A stretch of DNA of 64,000 bases from Cynocephalus volans (Eukaryota; Chordata; Mammalia; Dermoptera; Cynocephalidae). Positions 33,368 through 42,640 of this stretch are shown one piece after another (position 1 is the first letter of the stretch; every line of letters begins with the position of its first letter). The translations under genes were made by a program, and so were the position numbers. Location: contig NC_084469.1 in NCBI RefSeq assembly GCF_027409185.1, positions 29,502,293-29,566,292 of the forward strand, given 5' to 3'. The notes beneath the pieces were generated by a model. It searched no databases. It was given only the letters and a program-made list of their open reading frames with translations, and was not told where the DNA came from.

Positions 33368-33635
33368 TTTTAAAAAAATTGAAACATAATTGATTGTGCA
33401 TATCTGTGGGGTACAGCATTGAATATCAATAACTGTGTGCAATATGTGATGCTCAAATCGGGATAATTAGTATATTCAACATTACACAATGTAATCATTT
33501 TTTGTGGACCTTCAACGATTTCTCGCTAAAAAATATGGAACACTTCACAAATTTGCATGTCACTCTTGCAAATGGGGCCATGCTAATCTTCTCTGTATCA
33601 TTCCAATTTTAGTATATGTGCTGCCAAGCAAGCAC
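33368..33635 (-). mobile_element. U6/L1 chimeric retrocopy with target site duplication
   Basis: Reading the minus strand, U6 (33635-33528) runs straight into L1 3' UTR sequence (about 33500-33380) and ends in an A-rich tail near 33370. The insert is bounded by TTGCCATTT on both sides, at 33360-33368 (overlapping the tail edge) and 33641-33649. One target duplication around both parts shows that they integrated together. Known U6/L1 chimeras arise when L1 reverse transcriptase switches from L1 RNA to U6 RNA, and this copy has exactly that order. Confidence 0.8.
33528..33635 (-). pseudogene. U6 snRNA retropseudogene, 5' part of a U6/L1 chimera
   Basis: The minus strand matches nearly full-length U6: it starts GTGCTTGCTT and ends in the CCATATTTTT 3' end. 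The differences I could recall against mammalian U6 are mostly CpG-type C-to-T decay, plus one deleted base near position 11. TACAGAGAA (33589-33597) is intact. The copy lies in METTL16 intron 2 on the METTL16 sense strand. It lacks an evident snRNA-type promoter (no PSE or TATA recognised on the 33636+ side) and is joined to L1 3' UTR, so it is a retropseudogene rather than a gene. Confidence 0.9.
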
Positions 33636-33692
33636 AATATTTGCCATTTCCTGAAACACCAGTACTATCATTTTCTTAATTTTTATTATTTA

Positions 33693-33785
33693 TCTATTTT
33701 TGGCAGCTGGCCAGTATGGGGATCTAGCTCTTTGACCTAGGTGTTATAACTCTGTACTCTAACCAACTGAACTAACCAGGTAGCC
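33693..33785 (-). mobile_element. tRNA-Ile-type SINE
   Basis: TTTTTGGCAGCTGGCCAGTA, TTTGACCTAGGTGTTATAAC and CCAACTGAACTAACCAGG. It sits directly beside the U6/L1 chimera. Confidence 0.85.
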
Positions 33786-33799
33786 TATTTTCCTACATT

Positions 33800-33905
33800 T
33801 TTTTTTTGCTTGTTTTGGCAGCTTACCAGTATGAAGATCCAAATCCTTGACTTTGTTATCAAGGGAAGGAAAACGCTCTACCAACTGAGTTAACCAGCCA
33901 GCCCC
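33800..33905 (-). mobile_element. tRNA-Ile-type SINE
   Basis: TTGGCAGCTTACCAGTATGA, TCCTTGACTTTGTTATCAAG and GAGTTAACCAGCCAGCCCC. A second copy 15 bp from the previous one, in the same orientation. Confidence 0.85.
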
Positions 33906-34189
33906 CTAATTTCTTAATTTTTAAAAATCAACTTAACTTAAATTTAGCAACATCTTAAGTAATATTTGTGAAATCAGTTTTGATGTCCTGGTTATTATTT
34001 TCCTACCTCATATCAAAATAAACACATACTTAATAAAATAATATCTTTAGATCCTCACCAGTCACCAAGTTTTAGATCACACAGAGTACAATCCTAAAAT
34101 CTCTGCAGTTACTCTGGCACCTCTATAGGGTAAGCAACAATTTGGACATCAAGAGAATTTTTTTTAAGCTAGAAGAAAACTTAAAAAGC

Positions 34190-34345
34190 ATTTGGTCTGA
34201 TCCTCTCATTTTATAGATTAAAAAGCTGAGACCCAAAGAGGTTAAGTGATTTGCTCATGGTCAAATGGGAAGTTTAATGAAATGTCTACAATTAGCATTT
34301 GGGTCTTCTATGAGTCCAGCTGCTTTCCACTATATTGTGTCCATT
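34190..34345 (-). mobile_element. MIR-family SINE
   Basis: The plus strand has TCCTCTCATTTTATAGATTA, AAGAGGTTAAGTGATTTGCT and GTCCAGCTGCTTTCCACTAT. It lies 50 bp from the exon 2 donor. Confidence 0.75.
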
Positions 34346-34396
34346 CAGATCACACTAGAATGATACAGTATCAATAATTTTTCATCTGTTACCTAC

Positions 34397-34524
34397 CTCA
34401 CTCTTCCATTCAGATTTATCTGAACATGCTGCTTAAAATCTGGATATTTGGATGCCAGATATGCAAAGTCAGGAGGTTTGTCCTTGTATCTATTTCTTGC
34501 ATGCATTGATTTACTCAGAGCCAT
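34397..34524 (-). CDS. METTL16: METTL16 coding exon 2 (residues 1-42 and 2 nt of S43)
   Basis: The exon starts at the ATG: the acceptor is a T-rich tract ending TTTAAAG immediately before ATG at 34524. It encodes MALSKSMHARNRYKDKPPDF and continues to N39-G-R-V, with two bases of S43. This is the basic, RNA-contacting N-terminal extension of METTL16, lying ahead of the Rossmann methyltransferase fold. The donor is GAG|GTAGGT. A second potential donor, GTGAGG, lies 5 nt earlier and would break the frame. The start is fixed by homology and by lack of an upstream in-frame ATG in the same exon. Confidence 0.97.
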
Positions 34525-34669
34525 CTTTAAAAAAAAGAAAAAAATCAACAATTTAGTTAAAAAAAAATGAATGGGGAAAAGCTGTGGATGCCAAGTCAAG
34601 TTACAGCCAACACATATTTGCCAATCAAGAAAGTAGAAATTATATTTTTAAAATGTATACAACAAATAA

Positions 34670-35030
34670 GCACATAAAGAGATGCTCAACCTCTTTCATT
34701 CAGTCACAAAAAGGAATGAAAGTCTGATAAACGCCACAAGATGGACAAACCTTGAAAACATTACGCTAAGGGAAATAACACACAAAAAGACAAATATTAT
34801 ATACTTCCACTTATATGAGGTACTTAACAAGAACAGGCAAATTCATATAGACAGAGTGGAACAGAGGGAGGAAGGGGGAATTATTGTTCAGTTTGTTAGG
34901 ATGAAAAAGTTCTGGAGATGAATAGTGGTGATGGCCACTCAACAGTGTGAATATACTTACCCGTCACTGAATGGTTAAAAACGGCTAAAAATAGTAACTT
35001 TGTTATGTATATTTTACCATAATTTTTAAA
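34670..35030 (+). mobile_element. L1M 3' end
   Basis: GATGGACAAACCTTGAAAAC, CTTCCACTTATATGAGGTAC and GTTATGTATATTTTACCATA. It lies 150 bp upstream of exon 2 in METTL16 intron 1. Confidence 0.8.
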
Positions 35031-35469
35031 AAGTACACACCAAGGGAAGAAAATTGAGTACTATTCCTTTAAAAGTATCAAAGTGACAGAAGGCAGTATA
35101 CTCTACAGCCAAGATTATAGTTAGAAGTGAGTTTTTACAGTGGCCTTGAAAGAACTGAATAATTTGGTAGAGCACCGTCAAGTCACTGAAGTCTGAAAAA
35201 GTATCTTCTATTCCAACTTCTTTTATAAACCTCAATTTTGTCATTCCTAGGTAGTTAGAACAAAATGAAAACAAACATAATTTTATCTTTTTTCAGATTA
35301 CAAAAAGGAAAAAAGCTAATATCTTTATAGCAAGAAATAGAAACTGGAAGAAAAACCATTGTAGTGGTTTAATAAATCTCTAGGTAGTGAGTAATCTAAA
35401 AACTATTTTAGCATCTATGTCTGGGTGGTAGGTGATTTTTATTTTCTTCTTCATGTTGTTGTGTATTTT

Positions 35470-36070
35470 CTACTTTTTTTTTATAACAAACATTCACCTA
35501 CATATTATTATGTAAGCCAGAAATCTAGGAATCACCTGATAGCTCTCTCTATCATATCCAAGAAATCACCAGGTTTGTGGGTTTTACCTGCTATAAATAC
35601 CACTCAAATCTTTCTATTTTCCCATCCCCACCAACATCAGCTACCTAGATTTCTAGAATAGCCTCTTAATGGGTCTCCCTGCATCCACTTTTGTTCTCAC
35701 TATTCCTTCTTCCACCTTGCTGTGATCATTCCTAAACACAAAATCATGATACATACTCCTCCTATGACCACTTGCTCAAAACCCTACTCTTAGAATTTTT
35801 TTTTTTAAATCAGTACTTCAGCATATATATAAGGCCCTGCATTGTCTGGCCTTACCTATCTCTTTACCATCAGCTTAAGTCACATCTCCTTGCTCTTCTT
35901 GCCATCCCTCTACCCTGGCCACAAGGCCCTTACACAGGCTGTTACTTTTGTCTGTAATGTTCTTTCCTCCACCTTTTCAGCTGGTGAATTCCTTTCAATC
36001 AGAGTTCAAGCATCTCTTCTTCAGGAAAGTCTTTCCTTCCCTAATCTTCCCAATTAAGTCATAATAAATC
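35470..36070 (+). mobile_element. L2 LINE fragment
   Basis: AAGGCCCTGCATTGTCTGGC, CACAGGCTGTTACTTTTGTC and AGCATCTCTTCTTCAGGAAA fit the L2 3' region. The part left of 35780 is uncertain. Confidence 0.55.
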
Positions 36071-36089
36071 TGTTAACACTTTATTTCAA

Positions 36090-36191
36090 AAAGTTTTTGT
36101 TTGTTTTGGCGGCTGGCCTACATGGAGATCCAAACCCCTGACCTTGGTGTTACCAGCACCATGCTCTCACAAGTGAGCTAACCAGCCAGCC
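36090..36191 (-). mobile_element. tRNA-Ile-type SINE
   Basis: TGTTTTGGCGGCTGGCCTAC, CCCTGACCTTGGTGTTACCA and GTGAGCTAACCAGCCAGCC. Confidence 0.9.
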
Positions 36192-36279
36192 TTCAGAAGA
36201 TCGACAGCTTTCTACACCAGAAATTAAACGACTAATTTCAAAACAGAACTGTTGTCTTCACTACAGACCTTTCCAAATC

Positions 36280-37127
36280 ATATCTAACTGCCTACCACAC
36301 TTCTCACTTGAATGGCTCAAAAGAACTTCATGCGCAAAATTAAATTATTTCTACCCACCCCAAGCTGGTCCTCTCCTAATCTTCTCTAGTTCACTGAATG
36401 GCACTACTCTTTCATGTGGCTTGTGGTGTACAAGCCAGAAATCCTTAGCACCTTCCCCACCCTCTCTTCCTCATTCTGAACACACATCATGTCCTGAATA
36501 TTGTCTACCCACTAATTATTTCTTGACCCTATTTGACTTTTCATCCTTCACAACTTCACCTCTCTAGCCCAAATCATTATCATTTCTTTTCTGGATTACT
36601 ATAAGAGCCTCAAATAGATCTCTCTGTAACCACTCTTGCACTGCTGCAATCCATTTTTCACCCAGCAGACAAGTCTCCCCCTGCACACCCCTCAATGCAA
36701 ATCTGAACATTCCCATGCTAATCAGTGGCTTCCCAAAACTATTAGGCCAATAAAGTCTAAAAGCATTAACAAGGTATACATAATCTAGGCCTTGCCTATC
36801 TCTCCAACCTCATTTGATGCCACTTTTCCCTTCTGCACTATGCTTCAGACATTCTGGTCTTTCATTTTCTCTGCTGCATAGCGGTCTGTCCCACCATCTG
36901 CCATTCTTACTGTCTGCAAGATTCTCCTCACCCTCCCACCATATCTCCTTTCATCTCTGAAGGCCCACTAGCCCTTCAAATCAAATCCCAAGCATCATAT
37001 TCTCAGGTAGGCTTTCTCTGACACCACATATCCAACCAGGTGCCTACTATGTATACTTTCAAAGCACCCTGTGCTTTTTCCTCAGAGCTCTTCACTTTGT
37101 TATTATGTGTGTAATTAGTTTACCCTA

Positions 37128-37165
<38 letters not shown>

Positions 37166-37182
37166 ACACACACAACACACAC

Positions 37183-37255
<73 letters not shown>

Positions 37256-37345
37256 AGAAGGCTGCAACCGTATCCATCTTATTCTCCACTGTACCCCAGC
37301 AAGTGGCATACAATAAATATTTGTTGAGAAAATCTGCAATTCAGA
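36280..37345 (+). mobile_element. L2 LINE 3' region with microsatellite
   Basis: Pyrimidine-rich L2-like text ends in the classic terminal phrase GTGGCATACAATAAATATTTG. A TCTG/TC/CA microsatellite (37128-37252) is embedded near the end. Confidence 0.65.
37128..37252. repeat. Compound (TCTG)n(TC)n(CA)n microsatellite
   Basis: About 6 TCTG units, a short TC run, then roughly 40 CA units with two interruptions (ACAACAC). It gives artefactual His-Thr and Cys-Val frames. Confidence 0.97.
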
Positions 37346-37491
37346 ATTTGGAGGAATTAGTAGTTACCTGGAAGTTTTCAGCATACTAAGTTACTACCTT
37401 TTGCCCCTCACACTATCACTGAAACTCATTATATCCCAGTTTTAATTTCCTAATGCTAACATCTCCTTTACAGACCATCATGAAAGAGGGG

Positions 37492-37656
37492 AGGGCTGGC
37501 CAGATAGCTCAGCTGGTTATAGCAGGTGTAACACCAAGGTCAAGGGTTCGGATCCCCTTACCGGCAAGACGCCAGAAAAAAAAAAAAAAAAAAAGTAATA
37601 AAGAAATAAAAATAAATTCTAAAAATTAAAAAGAGAGGAAAAAAAAGAAAAGAAAA
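37492..37656 (+). mobile_element. tRNA-Ile-type SINE with long A-rich tail
   Basis: GGCTGGCCAGATAGCTCAGC, TGTAACACCAAGGTCAAGGG, CGGATCCCCTTACCGGC and a ~75-bp A-rich tail. Perfect duplication GAAAGAGGGG (37482-37491 and 37657-37666). Confidence 0.92.
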
Positions 37657-38149
37657 GAAAGAGGGGCATATAAAACTAGGACAAGTCTCAGTCCCCCAAA
37701 AAACATCGAAAAGGAAAACGCTTTCCTTTCCTGTGATTCTGGCAAGGAACAAAAAAGTAAGGTAGTTTCAAAAGACACTGGGATGTTAGAGCCCTGCAAC
37801 ACGTTAATGAAGATCCCAAAGACAACATAGCAGCAGACATCAGTGCACTCACAACATGACACTCTGAACATATGTGAAACAAACTAAATAACAGATATGG
37901 CAAATTTAGTTCATTTCCTACATTACTCAACCCTTTTTTCTACATTAGGAAAGATACAGAACGAGTCAAAGAAACCGTTTCTTTGCTAACTAACCTCCTA
38001 ATACAGGCAATAGGTTCTTAGCTAAAAATACACAGTCCCCAATGTAACGATTTTTTTTTTATCTTACCACGGGTTCATTGGGTCCGTGATCCCACCGTAC
38101 GTCAAGGAACATCTGTATCCCATTTCTCAGAGTTTAACTGCATGTCCAC

Positions 38150-38640
38150 TCTCACCTGGCATCAGGACTGTCACTCACACTTTTCTCTAACCTACTCTCC
38201 TACTTTTCCTGGCTCATTCTGCTCTAGCCACATTGGGCCTCTTTGCTGTTTCTCTATCAAGTCCGGCACACTCATGCCTTAGGGCTTTCGCACTTGCTTT
38301 TCGGTTTGCATGGACTGCTGTCTCCCCCAGAAATACACACATACGTGGTAACCTCACTTTCTTCAGGTCTTTGGTCAAATGACATCGCATCGATCCCTTT
38401 CCTGAGTACCCACTTAAATGTGCAGTGAATGAACACACTCCTTGTCTCTCTTCCTAACTTCAGTCTTCTATATGAAATTTACCCATCTGACATTCCATAT
38501 ATTTTGCTCATTTCCTAAAATCTGCCCTGCCACTAAGTTTCGTCAGGGAAAACATTTTGTTTGTCTGGTTCACCGGGATTTCCCAACACTTAAAACAGGG
38601 CCTGGGAGAGTAGGCACTCAAATATTTGTTGATTGAAAGC
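38150..38640 (+). mobile_element. L2 LINE 3' region
   Basis: CCTGGCTCATTCTGCTCTAG, GGGCTTTCGCACTTGCTTTT and the terminal GTAGGCACTCAAATATTTGT follow L2 to its 3' end. Confidence 0.75.
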
Positions 38641-39339
38641 ACGATGGAACTCTTCTCACTGTCCAGTCCACTGAAACGTAGCACCCTCATTCTGGGTAAG
38701 CAGTCCCCATCTTGAGTCTCAAAAAAACCTCAGCCCAAGGATTGAAACTTTTTCTGCCGGGTTACCTGAGTCAGTCCAAAAAGCTGTTTCCATTTGCTTT
38801 GACCTTTCTCATCTCCACGCTTGTTTCCTTGGTTCCTCCCGACCCTTAACCCTCTTCAATTACCATTTCTCTTAATACATAAGCCTTAAAATAGTCTAAA
38901 TTCCGCTTTCAGAACTTCGAATTCCTTCTGCACAGATCCCTCCCACCTCCATCCACCCCAATCTCCGTTTTCTCTCTTCGTCTTCCCTCATAAATCCGAC
39001 TTTTCCACTCGTCCCGCAACCGCCAGTTGTCTCTTTCCCTCCACGTCATCTTAGCCACTCAGTTTGCCTTCCCTCCTCAGTTTTGGACCTCTCTAAACCT
39101 CCTCAGACCCGGGGGTATCTCTTACTTCAATCCTAGTCTCTATTCTATTCGCCAACTCGTTCCAACCAACCACCCCCAACACACCTGCGCGTGCACACAT
39201 ACCCACATCAGGTCTCCCTCCCTAGACCCCGAAGTCAGCACTTTGACGAGCCCAAAATCTGAGAATGAGGAAGCCAGGTGACACATGGCTTAAGTAAACC
39301 ATGATCGGAACCCACATGAGAGACGTTAAAGTGACCCAC
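38641..39339 (-). other. METTL16: METTL16 intron 1, promoter-proximal part
   Basis: Mixed-composition, pyrimidine-rich plus strand with a few CpGs, consistent with the edge of the CpG island. No repeat recognised. The exon 1 donor lies at its right edge. Confidence 0.6.
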
Positions 39340-39468
39340 CTCTGAGATCGATGTTCCTGCCAGAAGACGTGTCCGGCAATGGCCTGTACAACCCCAGAAT
39401 CTTAAACCACCTGCAGCGCGAAGCTCCTAGAAACGCAGATGTTACGCTCCCAGCGCGCCGCCATCTTG
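39340..39468 (-). other. METTL16: METTL16 exon 1, 5' UTR (non-coding for the main ORF)
   Basis: On the minus strand, the CpG-rich sequence downstream of the TISU/YY1 element runs to a strong donor: CTCAGAG followed by GTGGGT, with GT at 39339-39338. The next coding exon begins exactly at its ATG after an AG acceptor, so a separate upstream exon is required and this is the only CpG-rich candidate. The transcription start is not determined; I place it near 39465-39480, by analogy with promoters where a YY1/TISU element sits just downstream of the start. There are no in-frame METTL16 codons here. Confidence 0.7.
39402..39464 (-). CDS. Upstream ORF in METTL16 exon 1 (20 codons, TISU start)
   Basis: The ATG inside the sequence CAAGATGGCGGC opens 20 codons, MAARWERNICVSRSFALQVV, and then TAA, wholly inside exon 1. 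The context is an exact match to TISU (SAASATGGCGGC), an element known to direct efficient initiation on very short 5' UTRs. If transcription starts upstream of 39464, ribosomes would meet this ORF before the METTL16 ATG in exon 2. If it starts inside the motif, the uORF is absent and the motif acts only as a YY1 site. No evidence of translation can be had from sequence alone. Confidence 0.4.
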   Translation of the reverse strand: MAARWERNICVSRSFALQVV

Positions 39469-39650
39469 TGAGGCTATTTAGCCTTGTGATTGGCTAGTCA
39501 CTCTCGCGAGATCTGTAGCCATCTTGAAAGAAGAAACTGTCGCGAGACCTGGAGTTTGCGGCTCCTTCGTACAGAAAGCGGGGGCGTGGTAGCGGTAGCA
39601 GGCGGGGTTCTTTGCAGTGTGGCTTGAGGGGGATCTGCTTTCCAATCCGC
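39457..39650 (-). promoter_or_regulatory. METTL16: METTL16 CpG-rich promoter
   Basis: CpG density rises sharply from about 39360 to 39610 against a CpG-poor background. Minus-strand motifs in order of transcription are: an imperfect CGCGAGA element at 39540-39547; a second CAAGATGG (YY1-like) at 39519-39526; the palindrome TCTCGCGAGA at 39502-39511, the element bound by BANP; a CCAAT box at 39489-39493; and an exact TISU/YY1 element at 39457-39468. A weak TAAATAGCC lies at 39472-39480. Further upstream, gggggcgtgg near 39580-39589 resembles a GC/KLF box. This is a typical housekeeping, TATA-poor layout. Confidence 0.85.
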
Positions 39651-39936
39651 TAGGGAACTTGTTTATTAAAAACAAACAAAAAAAGCCTTCTGGGGTCCAC
39701 TCCAGACTTACTAAATCACACTCTGTGGGGTTTGGCACTTTCATCGTACTCTGTCGGCTAAAGCAAGTTAAAGGGTCAGCCCAGATTCAAGGGAAAGGGA
39801 CTATGCCAGGGTTCTAGTTATTTTATAGTATTTAGAGCTTGCTTCTGAGAAGGTGAAAGAGGAAATGGCCTTGAAGGTATGACTGGTGGGGTGGAAATAG
39901 ACCGTATTTGGAGTGTTAGTAAATTTCTGTTGGCTC

Positions 39937-40433
39937 TGTTAAATAAAAATTATAGGAGGCCATTATTTTGGATTAAGTTCCTGCGCTAGTTCCCAAAAGA
40001 CCAGACTAAAAATCAAAATGGAGTCACAGCATATAAAGAGTTCCCTGTCACTTGGGCTGTGGTCTGACCTTCCTAGAAATCAGGAGAAAGAAGACAGCCA
40101 GTTTCTGGAACAAGCCGGTTTAAATCATCAATAGGTATGGTAATGAAGTTCTCTCCACTTTAATTCTTACAAGAAAGAGATAGCTGAAGTAACCTGCTGT
40201 TATTTTTCTATTGTTTTGTCTTCCAGATCCCACTTTACAAGGAAAGTAACTTTGAAATGACCAATCCGCTTTTTGTTCTTTGTTTCTGTCTAAAAGCAAC
40301 CTCCTCTGCTTGGCTCTTTGGAACACTATTTTATGGAATAACGTATTGCTCGATTCCAGAATCGCAATAAAGCCCACTGAGCTGCTCGACTGAATTTGTT
40401 GTAATTTTGTTCTTTGATAGTTCCGAAGAACCA
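39937..40433 (+). mobile_element. Class-I-like ERV LTR (boundaries approximate)
   Basis: TAGGAGGCCATTATTTTGGA, CCCAAAAGACCAGACTAAAA and ATCAAAATGGAGTCA are typical U3 text of mammalian ERV1 LTRs. A TATA-like ATTTTATGGAATAACG and the signal CGCAATAAAGCCCACTGAGC follow at 40330-40380. It points away from METTL16 and starts about 0.47 kb upstream of its promoter. No target duplication was identified. Confidence 0.6.
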
Positions 40434-40484
40434 TCCAGCTACCCTATAGGTCAGACCAAAGAGACCATAGAGACCCTATCTCTG

Positions 40485-40685
40485 CAGCCAGGGAAGTTGG
40501 GCTTTAATACCTGCCCCCACCACTTACTAACCCTGTGATTATGGGCAATTTACTTAAACTGTCCAAGCTTAGGTTTGCTCAAGATAGTAATGGGAAACAA
40601 GATAATAACCTCTAAATCAGATAATGCATATAAAACATTTAGCATAATGTCTAGCACTTAGTAAGCTCCTAATATTTTTATTATT
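40485..40685 (+). mobile_element. MIR SINE
   Basis: CCCACCACTTACTAACCCTG, TTATGGGCAATTTACTTAAA and ATGTCTAGCACTTAGTAAGC. Confidence 0.85.
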
Positions 40686-40838
40686 CCTTATAACTTCTCT
40701 GGTCAGTTTCAATTTTTTAAAAAATATATTTCATAAAGATAAAACATTTTCATAATTGAAGATTTGTAATTTAAATAATAAAAGTATGGAGGAAAAAATA
40801 TCTAAAATCTCACCACCCAGAGCCAATCACCATCGAAT

Positions 40839-40919
40839 TTTGTTGTTTTGGCGGCTGGCCCCTTGACCTTCGTGTTATTAGTACCATTCTCTAACCAACA
40901 GAGTTAACTGGCCAGTCTG
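40839..40919 (-). mobile_element. tRNA-Ile SINE with internal deletion
   Basis: TTTGGCGGCTGGCC runs directly into CCTTGACCTTCGTGTTATTA: the segment around the B box is deleted. AACTGGCCAGTC ends it. CATC(G/A)AATTTTG flanks both sides. Confidence 0.82.
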
Positions 40920-40970
40920 TCCATCAAATTTTGGCAACTTAACTTCTAAGCCTGTATAAACTCAAGGATA

Positions 40971-41215
40971 TACAGTTGACGTTTGAACAACATGGGTTTT
41001 AATTGCCAGGGTCTACATTCTCAGATTTTTTTCAACCAACCACGGATGGAAAATACAGTATTCACAGGATGTGGAATGTGCCTATACGGAAGACTGACTT
41101 TTCATATATGCACGTTCCACAAGGGACTGAAAGACTTGAGAATCTGCAGATTTTGGGATATGCAGGAGGTCCTGGAACCAATCCCCTGTGGACACCCTGT
41201 ATAACCAAATAATTT
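40971..41215. mobile_element. Tigger-derived MER element
   Basis: It opens TACAGTTGACGTTTGAACAA and contains TTTCAACCAACCACGGATGG and GGAGGTCCTGGAACCAATCC, typical of the non-autonomous Tigger/MER2 group. Confidence 0.75.
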
Positions 41216-41248
41216 TATACAAATATTAATATATATATTCAAATACTA

Positions 41249-41374
41249 GGGTACTTCATAAAGTTCATGGAAAAATGCCACTAAAAAGTAATAGGAATCA
41301 TTAGATCCTCATACCAGCCAGCTGCCAAAAAGAAAAGAGAATAGGAATCTTTCCATGAACTTTTTGAAGACCCC
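41249..41374. mobile_element. Palindromic MITE-like element split by a SINE
   Basis: The termini GGGTACTTCATAAAGTTCAT and (inverted) TGAACTTTTTGAAGACCCC are inverted repeats. Without the SINE and its duplicated target, the element is about 76 bp, like the one at 29841. Confidence 0.65.
41300..41339 (+). mobile_element. 5'-truncated tRNA-Ile SINE in MITE
   Basis: ATCCTCATACCAGCCAGCTG, CC and an A-rich tail. Perfect duplication AATAGGAATC (41290-41299 and 41340-41349). Confidence 0.85.
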
Positions 41375-42540
41375 AGTATAAATCTTGGAGGTTCGCCTAC
41401 TTCAATTAATATAGTTCTATATTATCCTTTGTGATGGGTGCGTAGCACTATCAAATCTTATGGATATACCCTTTTTTTTTTTTAACTAATTCCCCACTGG
41501 ACGTTGTTCCCAATGTAACTGGCATGACCTACTCCAAAATCTTGTGTTATAATGATAAATATATCTCCTTTTAAACTCTTTTTTTATATAAAATAAAAAT
41601 TGTCTGGCAACTTCATAAAATAGATTAACAAGATATTCAACATCTGCCTTTTAGAGCTTATCTCTCCTATTTACCCAAAAATCCCCAAGGACTTAATCTG
41701 GTCAGAGAAGTCTATTCAACTTCCGCACCCCAGAAAGGATAATATAGGTGCTCAATTAATCAGTTACATCCTTTGTTTCTTGCTGCTTCTATGTAGCAGG
41801 AAACTGATTTTGCACATCCCATAGGTAATGCTACCAATTCTGAAATGTTTCATAGCAGGTACCAGAGCTGCTTTCAGCATCAGCTGCCTACTGGGCTGAA
41901 ATCAACCCTTGAGGATATCATGCTGGACTCCTACTTAACTGAAATTAATTATTTCAAGGACCTCTTTGCTCTCCCTGTCACTGTCCTTTGGCCAGAGCCG
42001 GCCAGTCAACAGCCACAGGTCTTTCTAACTTCATGTCTCCAGAAGTAATGGTTTTAGTACCAGTTCCTTCTAGCCCAAAAGACCCCAAAATTATATAAAT
42101 TTTATCCAGTTCCTTCTTAGAAACCAAAGTTAATATAACAGGGATCTAATGACCACCTTCACAAAAGTGACACCCTAATCCCAGAATAATAACAGTTTCT
42201 CAGCCTACCTTTACATAACTGAGAGAGCTACTCAAGTGATCCTTTACACTTAGGACACCATATTTTCATTATTATAAATAATGCTGAATTTTTTCAAGAC
42301 TTAAAAAGTAAATTTCAAAAATTAATAGTGGTAGAAGAATTGGATCTAATTGTATGCCTGACTAACTTAACCTTCCTCCTGTTTCAAGTTCCATAACACA
42401 GAAAGTCTTAACTTTAAAAATTAAATAATGAATTTCAAATTGGGCTGAACCTAAACAGTGCCGTGACAGACCAGAAAATTTGAGGATATGCTGAAAAAAT
42501 AGGAGGCAAATAAGAATAACACCTAAAATCCACAGTGGTT
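41375..42540. other. Unassigned upstream flank of METTL16
   Basis: AT-rich on the left. The 41840-42060 part has a 67-codon open frame without any recognised domain and without splice or transcript support, so it is not called a gene. Confidence 0.5.
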
Positions 42541-42640
42541 ATTATAGGAAACTTAAGATGATTATAAAATTTATCTGGGAAACAATGTGCAAGAATAGCC
42601 AGTAATAATGTTTTTCTACTTGGAAAAATTAAGATTACAG

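Larger units (their letters stand above)
1..39468 (-). other. METTL16: METTL16 locus, 5' half (promoter, exon 1, five coding exons, introns)
   Basis: Five minus-strand exons translate in frame to the N-terminal half of METTL16, a nuclear SAM-dependent RNA adenosine N6-methyltransferase. Known targets of the family are A43 of U6 snRNA and hairpins in the MAT2A 3' UTR, which link it to SAM homeostasis. Exon phases join without a gap (128, 200, 141, 116 and 143 nt = 242 codons plus 2 nt), and every internal junction has AG/GT. My residue numbers agree with the human protein as I know it (E133, NPPF 184-187). About 320 C-terminal residues (human total 562) are not in the window and must lie left of position 1. 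Introns are large and full of transposons. The 5' boundary is inferred from promoter motifs, not from a transcript. Confidence 0.95.

Noticed and set aside
33528..33635. Functional U6 gene
   Set aside because: It is fused to L1 3' UTR within one target duplication, has substitutions and a deletion, and no upstream U6 promoter elements were recognised.
37105..37389. His-Thr/Cys-Val repeat frames
   Set aside because: They are frames through the (CA)n microsatellite at the end of an L2.
41845..42048. 67-codon frame in the upstream flank
   Set aside because: It is short with no recognised protein family and no flanking exons or CpG island. It could be chance or an unrecognised pseudogene.
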